A stretch of 64,000 bases of DNA from Streptomyces althioticus (lineage in GTDB: Bacteria; Actinomycetota; Actinomycetes; Streptomycetales; Streptomycetaceae): the NCBI GenBank assembly GCA_014649355.1, contig BMSW01000004.1, forward strand, positions 388,608 through 452,607, in the 5' to 3' direction. Position 1 is the stretch's first letter, and every line of letters begins with the position of its first letter. Shown piece by piece: positions 54,189 through 61,894 of the stretch. Both the position numbers and the translations under genes were made by a program. The notes under the pieces are model-generated. The model saw nothing but the letters and a program-made list of their open reading frames with translations, was not told where the DNA came from and made no database searches.

Positions 54189-54818
54189 TCATTCCGGCTT
54201 CTGTGCGGCTTCCTTGAGGATCCGCTGGTCGGCGCCGGGCTGCTGCACGTACCAGTCGAACGGGACGACCACGGTCAGCGGTTTGCCGTTGGCGCCCCTT
54301 TGAAGCTTGTGCTCGTTGGCCCGCTTCCGCTTCCCGGGGACGCGGTACTTGTTGGCGATCAGCCGCACCTGGTTCCAGCCCCACGGGGTGTGCTCGGCCA
54401 TCTCGGCGTCGGTCACGCTGGGGTGGGCCCGCATCTCGTCGGCGATGCACTCCTCCAGCGCTTCGCGGGCCTTCTTCTCGTCGTCGAGCGTCTGGTGCCA
54501 GCCGGCGAGGAGATCCCGAAGCCGGTCGCTGAGGGTGTAGACCGGCGGGTCCCCCTCCTCCTTGCGGTGGCGCTCGCGCGGCGGAACGCCCCGGCCGTGC
54601 ATCATCAGGCGGATCGCCTCCGCCGACCACGGCAGATGCTCGGCGAGCGTCGGCAGGTTCAGTTTCCGGTTGTCCGTCAGCTCCTGGGCGATGCCGTCCT
54701 CGAGCGCGGCGCGCGCCTTCGGCGGCACCTGTCGGGCAGCCTCCCAGGCGGCGATGCGCTCGCGGAGTCGTGGGCTGGGCTGGTAGCCGCTGTCACGCGG
54801 GCCGTCGGTGGTAGCCAT
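54189..54818 (-). CDS. Protein with two tandem HTH-like repeats
   Basis: 209 residues built from an internal duplication: repeat 1 (about 10-80: LRERIAAWEAARQVPPKARA, LAEHLPWSAEAIRLMMHGRG, VP) and repeat 2 (about 92-162: LRDLLAGWHQTLDDEKKARE, MAEHTPWGWNQVRLIANKYR, VP). Each ends in an AEHxPW...IR helix pair like an HTH. Probably binds DNA, perhaps as a monomer with two half-site readers. Leftward, divergent from the accessory zone. Start ATG 54818. The 169-bp gap upstream holds a degenerate GACCAAAT half-element. Confidence 0.7.
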   Translation of the reverse strand: MATTDGPRDSGYQPSPRLRERIAAWEAARQVPPKARAALEDGIAQELTDNRKLNLPTLAEHLPWSAEAIRLMMHGRGVPPRERHRKEEGDPPVYTLSDRLRDLLAGWHQTLDDEKKAREALEECIADEMRAHPSVTDAEMAEHTPWGWNQVRLIANKYRVPGKRKRANEHKLQRGANGKPLTVVVPFDWYVQQPGADQRILKEAAQKPE

Positions 54819-54987
54819 ACGCCCGAGTCTGACACAAACGCGGCGGTATTCGCGCGGAACACTCGGAGTCAAAGAACGGCAAAACATGGCCTGACGTGGA
54901 CTTTCCCCGACCAAATGAGGATGTACGGAAGCGGGAGGAGCAGGGAGGAAGTAGAACAAACCAGCACTAACCCACCGGGAGGGCACC

Positions 54988-55179
54988 ATGACCGCCGCGA
55001 TCGCCACCGTCACCGCCACCGTCAACGAGCCGTCCGTGCGGGTCACCGCCCCGCTGCCGGAGCTGCCCAACCTCGGCGTCTGCGACTGCGGGCGGGACCT
55101 GGTGTGCCTCCTCGACAGCAGCACGGCGGTGTTCTGCGAGCGCTGCGACCTGGGTATCGCGCCGGCCGGCCGGCGCTGA
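54988..55179 (+). CDS. Small zinc-ribbon-like protein
   Basis: 63 residues: GVCDCGRDLVC ... FCERCDLGIA, two CxC/CxxC knuckles. GGGAGG before ATG. Not recognised beyond the motif. Confidence 0.65.
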   Translation: MTAAIATVTATVNEPSVRVTAPLPELPNLGVCDCGRDLVCLLDSSTAVFCERCDLGIAPAGRR

Positions 55180-55225
55180 GCAGCCCCCACCTCCCAACCC
55201 ACCCGACCGAAGGGAAACCGCCACC

Positions 55226-55711
55226 ATGTACGACGTCATCCTCGACGGCCCCGGCCTGGACGACTGCTTCTACTTCGCCGATCGCCCCGGCGAGCTGCGG
55301 AACATCGTGTGGGCCGTCGCCCGCGTCCAGGGTCGGCCCGTCACCGACGACAGCGAGATGATCGCCAGGGTCGGCGAGCTGTGCTCGGACTGCGACATCA
55401 CCGGTGAGGGCACGCTGCAGGTCCACGCCGTCACCGTCACCGTCCGCGACGCCGAGGGGTGCGACGGGGGCCACGACGGCGAGGACGCTGTCCTCCTCGG
55501 AGGTCCGGCGGTCTGCGACGGCAGGTGCAAGCCGCGGCCCCGCTTCACCAGGGAGGCGATCGGCTATCTTGCCTCGGCCCTCGACGACGCCGAGCTGGAG
55601 GAGAGCGGCGGCTGCGGCGCCTGCGGGCTGGAGGCCGGCCAGATGTGCGTGGCCTGCGGGAGGTGCAACTGCGACAGCCACGGGACGTGCGTCCGGCCCG
55701 CCCAGGGCTGA
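55226..55711 (+). CDS. Cys-rich hypothetical protein
   Basis: 161 residues, Asp/Gly-rich with about 14 Cys (LCSDCDIT, VCDGRCKP, GGCGACGLEAG, MCVACGRCNCDSHGTC), the last part like a dense metal cluster site. GGGAAA-type site before ATG. Followed by a strong terminator. Not recognised. Confidence 0.65.
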   Translation: MYDVILDGPGLDDCFYFADRPGELRNIVWAVARVQGRPVTDDSEMIARVGELCSDCDITGEGTLQVHAVTVTVRDAEGCDGGHDGEDAVLLGGPAVCDGRCKPRPRFTREAIGYLASALDDAELEESGGCGACGLEAGQMCVACGRCNCDSHGTCVRPAQG

Positions 55712-55717
55712 CAGTCC

Positions 55718-55754
55718 GGGAGGCGTCTCGGCAGACCGAGCCGAGACGCCTCCC
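55718..55754 (+). terminator. Terminator before repeat element 1
   Basis: Perfect 14-bp stem GGGAGGCGTCTCGG (55718-55731) / CCGAGACGCCTCCC (55741-55754), nine-base loop; insulates the next module's promoter element. Confidence 0.88.
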
Positions 55755-55815
55755 TTGACCTCCTTTTGACCAAATCCAACGGTATAACGCGGATATTTGG
55801 CATGGATTTGGTCAA
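55755..55815 (+). promoter_or_regulatory. TTGACCAAA element, copy 1
   Basis: TTGACC (55755-55760), then TTGACCAAATCC (55766-55777) one helical turn later, then inverted GGATTTGGTCAA (55804-55815): 12-bp perfect arms separated by 26 bp. TATTTG begins 22 bp after the second TTGACC. Lies 41 bp before the ATG of the DUF6011-SWIM gene. Confidence 0.75.
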
Positions 55816-55855
55816 CGATGAATGTGCGACCCACCACCCACCCACAGGAGCCGCC

Positions 55856-56206
55856 ATGGACACCACGCCGGACACCAGGTGCACGAAGTGCGGCAGGCGG
55901 CTCCGGAACTACTCGCCCGACGGCTACGGGCCCAAGTGCCGGGCCAAGGTCCGCAGGGCGGCCCGCTCTCGGGAGCTGGCCCAGTACAAGTCGCACCTCG
56001 TGGACAAGGCGACCGAGCTGCTGGAGCAGGGCGGCGTCATCCCCCTCCGCGACACCCGCAAGAACGTCGTCTACCTGACCGTCAGCAGCGACGGCCTGGA
56101 GGCGTACCGGACGGCGCGGGCGGCCTGCACGTGCCCGGTCGGCCTGCGCGCCACCTACATGTGCGCGCACCGCATCGCCGTCCACATCCTCACGCTCGCC
56201 AGTTGA
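55856..56206 (+). CDS. DUF6011-like plus SWIM zinc-finger protein
   Basis: 116 residues. An N-terminal Cys module (RCTKCGRRLRN ... GYGPKCRAKV; C9, C12, C28) like DUF6011, and a C-terminal SWIM finger (C91-x-C93 ... C103-x-H105 in CTCPVGLRATYMCAHR). SWIM domains bind DNA or protein, often in recombination. First gene of module 1 of the right zone. Confidence 0.75.
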   Translation: MDTTPDTRCTKCGRRLRNYSPDGYGPKCRAKVRRAARSRELAQYKSHLVDKATELLEQGGVIPLRDTRKNVVYLTVSSDGLEAYRTARAACTCPVGLRATYMCAHRIAVHILTLAS

Positions 56207-56217
56207 AAGGACAGCCC

Positions 56218-56352
56218 ATGCCCGACACCCCGACCGCCGCCCCGTCCGGCCCCTCGGTCTGGCGCACGACCCACTGCGGCCAGTGCGGCTGGGAGATCGA
56301 GGTCAACCAGTACGGCGACTGCACCCTGTGCGCCTGCTCCGTCGCCGAGTGA
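56218..56352 (+). CDS. Tiny zinc-ribbon-like protein
   Basis: 44 residues: TTHCGQCGWEIEVNQYGDCT then LCACS, two CxxC-type knuckles. GAAAGGA before ATG. Confidence 0.6.
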   Translation: MPDTPTAAPSGPSVWRTTHCGQCGWEIEVNQYGDCTLCACSVAE

Positions 56353-56369
56353 CCCCAGGAAGGACAGAC

Positions 56370-56840
56370 ATGACCCGCCTGCCCCACCTCCACACCGTGG
56401 CCCCCGACTGGCCCCTACTGGCCGAGCCCGGCCAGTTCCTGCCCGACGACCAGCCGCTCCCCGCCGCCCAGTGGCCGACGCTGCGGCTGCGCTGGCGGGA
56501 CATCCCGCCGACCGTCCTCGCCTTCGACCAGCACAACGGCGCTCGCACCGAGAGCCTGCTGGAGGCCGCCGGTGCCCCCGCGCCCCTCGCGCTCGTCTCC
56601 TACCGGCACGAGCCCGGCGCCCGCCGCGGCAAGTGGAGCTGGCGGTGCGAGGTCCACGTCGTCACCGGCGAGACCGTCGCCGCCGACGGCTTCAACTTCG
56701 ACTGCCCGACCATCGGCCGCTTCTCCACCACCCGCGACGGCGCCCGCGAAGCGGCTGCCGCCCACATCGCCAGCCAGCACCCCGACGCGGCCGTGCCCTA
56801 CCTCGGCCGCCGCCAGCACGCCCTGCGCCGCTGGTCCTGA
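56370..56840 (+). CDS. Hypothetical protein
   Basis: 156 residues, mixed fold (RWRDIPPTVLAFDQHNGART, WRCEVHVVTGETVAADGFNF). Good AGGAAGGA ribosome site. Not recognised. Confidence 0.65.
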   Translation: MTRLPHLHTVAPDWPLLAEPGQFLPDDQPLPAAQWPTLRLRWRDIPPTVLAFDQHNGARTESLLEAAGAPAPLALVSYRHEPGARRGKWSWRCEVHVVTGETVAADGFNFDCPTIGRFSTTRDGAREAAAAHIASQHPDAAVPYLGRRQHALRRWS

Positions 56841-56863
56841 ACTCCCTCACCGGAAGGAACGCC

Positions 56864-57787
56864 ATGAACGCCACCGACACCACCGCCACCGCGGCCGTCG
56901 CCCGCCGCCTGGTCCTGCTCGCCGACATCGTCCGCGACCGCGCCATCCACCCCGACCCCTCGCGGATCGACGCCTTGGAGCACCGGCTGCGCACGGCAGC
57001 CCTCCTCGCCGACACCGCCCCGCTCGACGGCGGCCGCCAGTTGGCCCCCGACGCGCAGGACGTCATCCAGCAGGCCCGCGACCTGATGGCCGGTCACGAC
57101 TTCCACCTGTCGGCGGCCGCCATCGACTACGCGCTCGCCCCGGTCACCGGCAGCGTCCCGGACATGCGGCCGCACGGCGCGGTGTCCCCGATGCTCGCCC
57201 GCGACGACTTCGAGTTCCAGAAGCTCCGCAACACGGTCCTCCACGCACGCTGGCTGGACGGCACCGACGACGACGTGGCGCGGGCGCTGCGTTCGCTGGC
57301 CTCGGCCCACTACGGGCACGAGCGGCTCGCCGAGGTGATCGCCGTCAGCAACGCGCGGCCCTGCAACCGGGGCAAGATGCCGTACCACCTCCTCGCCCAG
57401 CAGGACTACGCGAAGAAGGCCGCGCGGCGGGCCCGCACCCACGAGGGCGGGAAGCTGGTGGTCGCGCTCGCCGAGTTCGGCATCCCGGCCTTCCTGCACG
57501 AGGACCGCGGCGTCTCCTGCGTCCTGGTGGCCGTCGACCGCAGCGCCGACGAGAACGCGGCCCACACCGGGCCGCGCGTGCTGATCTCCTCCGGCGAGCA
57601 CGCCCTGCGCGCCGCCGGCGAGCACGACGAGCCGTGGGCGGGCCACCTGTACGACGCCGACGGCGGCTACGTCGAGGACGTCTTCGAGGCCCCGTCGGGC
57701 CTCGACCTGCCCACCGAGTGCGCCGAGGCCGCGGTGCGGCTGGCCGCTTGGCTGGACGCCAACGCCGACCGACACCCCCGCGCCTGA
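56864..57787 (+). CDS. Hypothetical protein
   Basis: 307 residues. Helical N-terminal half (IDALEHRLRTAALLADTAPL) and an alpha/beta second half (KLVVALAEFGIPAFLHEDRG, VLVAVDRSADEN, VLISSGEHALRAA). No catalytic motif is recognisable. GGAAGGA site before ATG. Largest gene of module 1. Confidence 0.7.
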   Translation: MNATDTTATAAVARRLVLLADIVRDRAIHPDPSRIDALEHRLRTAALLADTAPLDGGRQLAPDAQDVIQQARDLMAGHDFHLSAAAIDYALAPVTGSVPDMRPHGAVSPMLARDDFEFQKLRNTVLHARWLDGTDDDVARALRSLASAHYGHERLAEVIAVSNARPCNRGKMPYHLLAQQDYAKKAARRARTHEGGKLVVALAEFGIPAFLHEDRGVSCVLVAVDRSADENAAHTGPRVLISSGEHALRAAGEHDEPWAGHLYDADGGYVEDVFEAPSGLDLPTECAEAAVRLAAWLDANADRHPRA

Positions 57788-57822
57788 CACCCCCTCACCA
57801 CCCGCTGAAAGGAAACAGCACC

Positions 57823-58089
57823 ATGACCGTCGACTGGATCAGGACGTACGAGAACTACATCAGCTGGCCGATGCAGTGCGTCGGCCACCTCCTTGCCGGT
57901 GAGTCCGTGGAGGCGTACATGATCGTGTGCGGCAGCACCGGCTACGGGATGGCCACCTGCGCGGAGCACCGCGAGGCCACCGGCAAGGTCGTGGCCGAGA
58001 TGACCGTCGACGACGACGAGCAGACGCGGCGGCTGTTCGCCCGCCACGGCTTCCCCACGGAGCCCCCGGCCGACGAACCCGCCCCCTGA
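57823..58089 (+). CDS. Small hypothetical protein
   Basis: 88 residues: ISWPMQCVGHLLAGESVEAY, CGSTGYGMATCAEHREATG. GAAAGGAAA before ATG. Last gene of module 1. Not recognised. Confidence 0.62.
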   Translation: MTVDWIRTYENYISWPMQCVGHLLAGESVEAYMIVCGSTGYGMATCAEHREATGKVVAEMTVDDDEQTRRLFARHGFPTEPPADEPAP

Positions 58090-58100
58090 CCTGCGGACAC

Positions 58101-58160
58101 TTGCCCAACCTTTGACCAACTCGGCCGGTTTCCCGAGGTTAACCGGCCGGGTTTGGTCAA
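58101..58160 (+). promoter_or_regulatory. TTGACCAAA element, copy 2
   Basis: TTGCCC (58101-58106), TTGACCAA (58112-58119) 11 bp later, TTTGGTCAA (58152-58160). TAACCG starts 22 bp after TTGACC. An inner dyad CGGCCGGTT / AACCGGCCG fills the middle. The following bases (GATGTGCGACCCACC) are shared with copy 1. Confidence 0.72.
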
Positions 58161-58232
58161 TGAACGATGTGCGACCCACCACCCACCCCCCAGGGCCCGG
58201 CCCGGACGGGCCCCCGGCAGAGAGGACCGCCA

Positions 58233-58829
58233 GTGTTCACCGAAGTCGTCACCGACCCCACTGAGACCCGCCCCGCCCGCCCCGTCACCGAGGCCACCGT
58301 CGTCACCTACCTCCACCGCGCCCGCCGCCGCGCCTACCAGATCGAACCGCTGCTCAACGGCGGCTGCATCGTCCGCTTCCGCCAGGCCGCCCACGGCGGC
58401 ACCCCCCGCCCGTGGCAGGTCACCCTCACTCCCCAGACCCCCGCCGACCCCACCGCGGACGACCTCGCCGCCCTGCGCCTCATCGCCGACGCCGGCACGG
58501 CCAGCTCCGCCACCTCCGACGACTACGCGCTGCCCGTCCTCCAGGCCGGGACGCACCAGATCCCCCCGGCCCAGGCCGAGCGGCTCACCGCGCAGGGCTT
58601 CCTCACCGAAGGCGCAGACGGCGGCCTGCACCTCACCCTCTCCGCCCGCCTGACCCTCCTCGCCGCCGCCCACGCCCGGATGGACGGCACCGACCGCGAC
58701 CTCAGCTGGTGCGCGTGCGGCATGGCCGCGTACGGCCCGAACGCCGACCGGGTCGCGGCCGTACGCTCCGCGCACCTGACGGCCGCAGCCGGCGTGCTCG
58801 TCGACGCCCTCGGCGGAGCCACGGACTGA
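58233..58829 (+). CDS. Hypothetical protein
   Basis: 198 residues. VTYLHRARRRAYQIEPLLNG opens a small alpha/beta domain; a helical second part contains LTLLAAAHARMDGTDRDLSW. GTG 58233 follows AGAGGA; longer in-frame starts overlap the repeat element and are rejected. Only gene of module 2. Not recognised. Confidence 0.65.
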   Translation: MFTEVVTDPTETRPARPVTEATVVTYLHRARRRAYQIEPLLNGGCIVRFRQAAHGGTPRPWQVTLTPQTPADPTADDLAALRLIADAGTASSATSDDYALPVLQAGTHQIPPAQAERLTAQGFLTEGADGGLHLTLSARLTLLAAAHARMDGTDRDLSWCACGMAAYGPNADRVAAVRSAHLTAAAGVLVDALGGATD

Positions 58830-58840
58830 CCGCCGCACCC

Positions 58841-58900
58841 TTGACGACTCTTTGACCAAATCTCTCGGTAAACCGAGGTTACTCAGAGGGGTTTGGTCAA
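58841..58900 (+). promoter_or_regulatory. TTGACCAAA element, copy 3
   Basis: TTGACG (58841-58846), TTGACCAAA (58852-58860), TTTGGTCAA (58892-58900). TACTCA starts 22 bp after TTGACC; inner hairpin CTCGG-TAAA-CCGAG. Precedes the module holding the PP2C phosphatase. Confidence 0.75.
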
Positions 58901-58947
58901 TGATGAGGGATGTAACCACCCCAACCCACCCAGAGCGGAGGGCCAGC

Positions 58948-59256
58948 ATGGCCACCACCCACTTCGACGGCTTCCTCACCGACGGCACCAACGGCGTCTA
59001 CTACAACGCCCGCCTCGCCGACGGCCAGGTCATCGCCGTGAAGGCCCAGCCCGGCACGGACACCGTGGACGTCTACCTGCCCGACGCCATCCCCACCCCC
59101 GACGGCGACGCCTGGGAGCTCGAGGACTCCTGGGAGGCCCACCTGACCGCCGGAGACGACCCGGTCGAGGGCCGCTACTTCTACGACGTCCCGGCGGACG
59201 ACGTCCGCGCGCTCATCGAGGAGCACGGCGGCGAGCACACCAACCAGGGCAGATGA
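58948..59256 (+). CDS. Small hypothetical protein
   Basis: 102 residues, beta-rich (YYNARLADGQVIAVKAQPGT), acidic C-terminus. GGAGGG site before ATG. First gene of module 3. Not recognised. Confidence 0.65.
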   Translation: MATTHFDGFLTDGTNGVYYNARLADGQVIAVKAQPGTDTVDVYLPDAIPTPDGDAWELEDSWEAHLTAGDDPVEGRYFYDVPADDVRALIEEHGGEHTNQGR

Positions 59257-59324
59257 CCCGCCCCGGCCGGGCGCCCCGACGGCGCCCGGCCCCCACCCCC
59301 ACCCGCACAGAACGGAGTGACACC

Positions 59325-60086
59325 GTGAAGAACCACGCCAGCGCCCAGAACATCGGCGGCCGGGACAACCAGTGCGACGCCACCGCCGTCCGCACCGGCC
59401 GCGACGGCATCCGGGCCTACGCCCTGCTCGACGGCATCGGCTCCTCCTCCGCCGTGCGGGACTGGACCCGACGCACGGCCGCCCGCCTCGCCCGCCGCGC
59501 CGCCCGCGCCGGCGACGCCGGAACTGCACTGCGCGCACTGCACGCCGACATCGCCGCCGAAGAGGAGCGCCAGGACCGTTACTGGCGGCAGTACATGCCC
59601 AGCGCGGCGGCCGTCGTCGCCGTCACCGCCCCCGGCAAGCCGCTCACCGTGGCCTGGGCGGGCGACTCCCGCGCCTACCTCCTGCGCGACGGCATCGCAC
59701 GGCGGCTGACCGAGGACCACAACGCCCGCCGCGTCTGGCCCCCCACCGCCACGAGCGAGGGCGGCAGCCGCAACCTCATCACCTCGTACCTCGGCCGCGT
59801 CGAAGGCGACGACGCGCTGCAGGCCATGTACGGCCACAACGCGGTCGACACCGCCGAGCTGGCGGTGAAGCCCGGCGACCGCCTCGTCCTCGCCTCCGAC
59901 GGCGCGTACGAGCCCCACGAGGACGCCGGTCACGACCTGGTGGTGGAGCTCGCCTACGAGCCCCCGGCGCCCCTCGCGCGGGCCTTCGTCGACCTGGCCG
60001 TGGCCACCTCGCGCGAGGCCCTCCCCAAGGAGGACCACCGCTTCGTCGACAACGCCACGGTCCTGGTCGTCGACCTCACCCCCTGA
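59325..60086 (+). CDS. PP2C-family Ser/Thr phosphatase
   Basis: 253 residues. All main PP2C signatures: D18, LLDGIG (D36-G37), AWAGDSRAYLLRDG (G113-D114), LTEDHN, LASDGAYE (D192-G193) and VDNATVLVVD (D242-N243), which bind two metal ions for phospho-Ser/Thr hydrolysis. No sensor or anti-sigma domain is attached, so it is a stand-alone phosphatase on a mobile element. Substrate unknown; the host kinases are candidates. GTG start after a GGAG site. Confidence 0.88.
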   Translation: MKNHASAQNIGGRDNQCDATAVRTGRDGIRAYALLDGIGSSSAVRDWTRRTAARLARRAARAGDAGTALRALHADIAAEEERQDRYWRQYMPSAAAVVAVTAPGKPLTVAWAGDSRAYLLRDGIARRLTEDHNARRVWPPTATSEGGSRNLITSYLGRVEGDDALQAMYGHNAVDTAELAVKPGDRLVLASDGAYEPHEDAGHDLVVELAYEPPAPLARAFVDLAVATSREALPKEDHRFVDNATVLVVDLTP

Positions 60087-60092
60087 CCCACA

Positions 60093-60145
60093 GTCCGGAC
60101 GGCGTCCGGACGGTATCCGCCCAGCTCAGCGGCCACCGTCCGGAC
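60093..60145. repeat. GTCCGGAC cluster 4 (three copies, intergenic)
   Basis: Copies at 60093, 60104 and 60138 (11 and 34 bp apart) in the non-coding gap between the PP2C gene and the next gene, so they owe nothing to protein sequence. Confidence 0.82.
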
Positions 60146-60170
60146 GCCCCCTCACCCAGAAAGGCCAGCC

Positions 60171-60719
60171 ATGCAGGTCACCGACACGATGATCCAGGCG
60201 GTGTTCGCCACCGCGGCCACCTACCTTCCCGACGCCGACAAGCCCGCGGCCCCCGGCCACCTCCTGACCGCGCTGACCAAGGCCGTCCACCGGCGCCACG
60301 AGGACGACTGGCTCAGCCCGCTGGAGCTGCGCCAGCTCCGCGACGCCTGCGCCGAGCGGCTCGGCTGGTCGTCCGCCTGGACCCTCCGCACGCTCGCCGA
60401 CGAGCTGCGGGACCTCTCCTTGGAAGGCCTCGACCTGACCGAGCTGGTCGGCCTGCGCTACACCAACGCGGCCGGCCGGATCTACTTCCACGGAGCGTGG
60501 AGCGCCCGCAGGGTCGTCCCAGGCATGCCCCTCCCACCGGCCAACGGACGCTCGTTCTCCGGGCGGCCCTGGGTGCACCTGCGGGTCGACCGCCACCAGC
60601 ACAGGAACCCGGTCGTCCTGCACGCCTCCATCCGGCCGGACGTCTCCACCCGTCCGGACGCCTCGCGGACGGCCCGTCCGGACAGCGTCCGTGCAGCCCA
60701 GACAGCCCTCGCCAGCTAG
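60171..60719 (+). CDS. Hypothetical protein flanked by GTCCGGAC clusters
   Basis: 182 residues. Helical N-terminus (TMIQAVFATAATYLPDADKP, LTALTKAVHRRHEDDWLSPL), then a beta-rich part and a low-complexity tail whose DNA carries two GTCCGGAC copies. GAAAGG before ATG. With motif clusters on both sides it is a candidate to act at, or be controlled by, those sites; no function known. Confidence 0.65.
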   Translation: MQVTDTMIQAVFATAATYLPDADKPAAPGHLLTALTKAVHRRHEDDWLSPLELRQLRDACAERLGWSSAWTLRTLADELRDLSLEGLDLTELVGLRYTNAAGRIYFHGAWSARRVVPGMPLPPANGRSFSGRPWVHLRVDRHQHRNPVVLHASIRPDVSTRPDASRTARPDSVRAAQTALAS

Positions 60720-60761
60720 CCCAGCCACCGCGTCCGGACGGCGCGCGGACGCTGTCCGGAC
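60652..60761. repeat. GTCCGGAC cluster 5 (four copies)
   Basis: Copies at 60652, 60676 (inside the gene tail), 60732 and 60754 (intergenic). Intervals 24, 56 and 22 bp; half-motifs GCGGAC lie between members of the pairs. Confidence 0.8.
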
Positions 60762-60795
60762 ACCCCCTCATCCCACCCACGACGGAAGGCACGCA

Positions 60796-61323
60796 ATGCG
60801 CAGCAAGTACCTGGAGACGCCGGAGCGCTACGGCGGAGAGCCCCTCTACGGCAACCTTCCCGCCGACTACCGGCAGAACGAGCGCCCCTACACCGTGACC
60901 GTCCGCGGGCCCGAGCGGCACGGCTGCACCGGCCCCAGCGGCGGCCCCGCCCGCTACGTCCTCGACGCCTGCTCGACCGAGAAGGCGTGGGCGGCGGCGC
61001 TCGCCTGGCACATGGCCGCGGAGGAGACGCCCGACTGCTACGTGGTCGCCGACGAGTCGTACGAGGGCCTGCCCCAGGGCGACCACAAGCTCGGCTGCAT
61101 CGACCTGCGCCCCGCCTTCGAACGGCGGCGCGGCCTCGACGACCTCGCCGACGAGGCCACCGAGCTGACCGAGCGGCTCGAAGCCGAGACCGCCCGCTAC
61201 CGCGACGGCAACGGCGAGATCCTCCCCGGCAAGCAGGCCGCCTTCGAAGGGGCCGTAGCCAACCACCGATTCGACGGTTGGACCCTCGTGTGCAAGCTCT
61301 CGGCCCTCGACGGCCGCGACTGA
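60796..61323 (+). CDS. Hypothetical protein
   Basis: 175 residues. RPYTVTVRGPERHGCTGPSG, then AWAAALAWHMAAEETPDCYV and a C-terminal charged helix (ATELTERLEAETARYRDGNG). GGAAGG before ATG. Not recognised. Confidence 0.65.
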   Translation: MRSKYLETPERYGGEPLYGNLPADYRQNERPYTVTVRGPERHGCTGPSGGPARYVLDACSTEKAWAAALAWHMAAEETPDCYVVADESYEGLPQGDHKLGCIDLRPAFERRRGLDDLADEATELTERLEAETARYRDGNGEILPGKQAAFEGAVANHRFDGWTLVCKLSALDGRD

Positions 61324-61336
61324 AAGGACAGCCCCC

Positions 61337-61762
61337 GTGAGCACCCGCCTCGTCATCATCCCGTGCGCGGCCCGCAAGCTGCCCCACCCGGCCCCGGCCG
61401 GCGAGCTGTACGTCGGCACCTACCACAGAGCCTGCCGGGCGGCAGCCGACCGGCTCACCGCCGACGGCGGCACCCTCCTCATCCTCAGCGACCTGTACGG
61501 GCTCGTCCCCATCACCCAGGTCCTCCAGCCGTACGACATGCGGGTCGGCGACCCCCACAGCGTCACCGTCGGCAAGCTGCGCGAGCAGGCCCGCGAGCTG
61601 GGCGTCGACGAGGCGCAGGACGTCATCGTGCTCGCCGGACGCGCATACGCCGATCACTGCCGGGCCATCTGGCCGCACGCTCAGGCCCCGCTGGTCGGCA
61701 TGGGGATCGGCCGCCAGCTCCAGCGGCTGGCCGCCATCCGCGACGGCGCCGCGGCCGGATAG
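61337..61762 (+). CDS. DUF6884-like protein
   Basis: 141 residues. Opening LVIIPCAARKLPHPAPAGEL, then TLLILSDLYGLVPITQVLQP and VIVLAGRAYADHC, a Rossmann-like small domain I associate with DUF6884, frequent on actinobacterial phages and plasmids; biochemical role not known. GTG start with GAAAGGA upstream. Last gene of module 3. Confidence 0.75.
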   Translation: MSTRLVIIPCAARKLPHPAPAGELYVGTYHRACRAAADRLTADGGTLLILSDLYGLVPITQVLQPYDMRVGDPHSVTVGKLREQARELGVDEAQDVIVLAGRAYADHCRAIWPHAQAPLVGMGIGRQLQRLAAIRDGAAAG

Positions 61763-61791
61763 CGGGCCTGGCCCTCTGACCTGCGGTTCGC

Positions 61792-61852
61792 TTGCCGATT
61801 CCTTGACCAAATCCCTCGGCAAATCAGGGTTACCTTAGAGGTTTTGGCTCAA
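61792..61852 (+). promoter_or_regulatory. TTGACCAAA element, copy 4
   Basis: TTGCCG (61792-61797), TTGACCAAA (61803-61811), TTTGGCTCAA (61843-61852, one inserted base). TACCTT starts 22 bp after TTGACC. The upstream CTGACCTGCGG is shared with copy 2. Precedes the last module. Confidence 0.72.
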
Positions 61853-61894
61853 TGAAGAGGATGTAACCAACCACCACCCCCCAGGGAGGGCGCC

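Noticed and set aside
55755..61852. TTGACCAAA copies considered as a CRISPR array or transposon ends
   Set aside because: Copies are kilobases apart, always just upstream of genes in one orientation, with no transposase.
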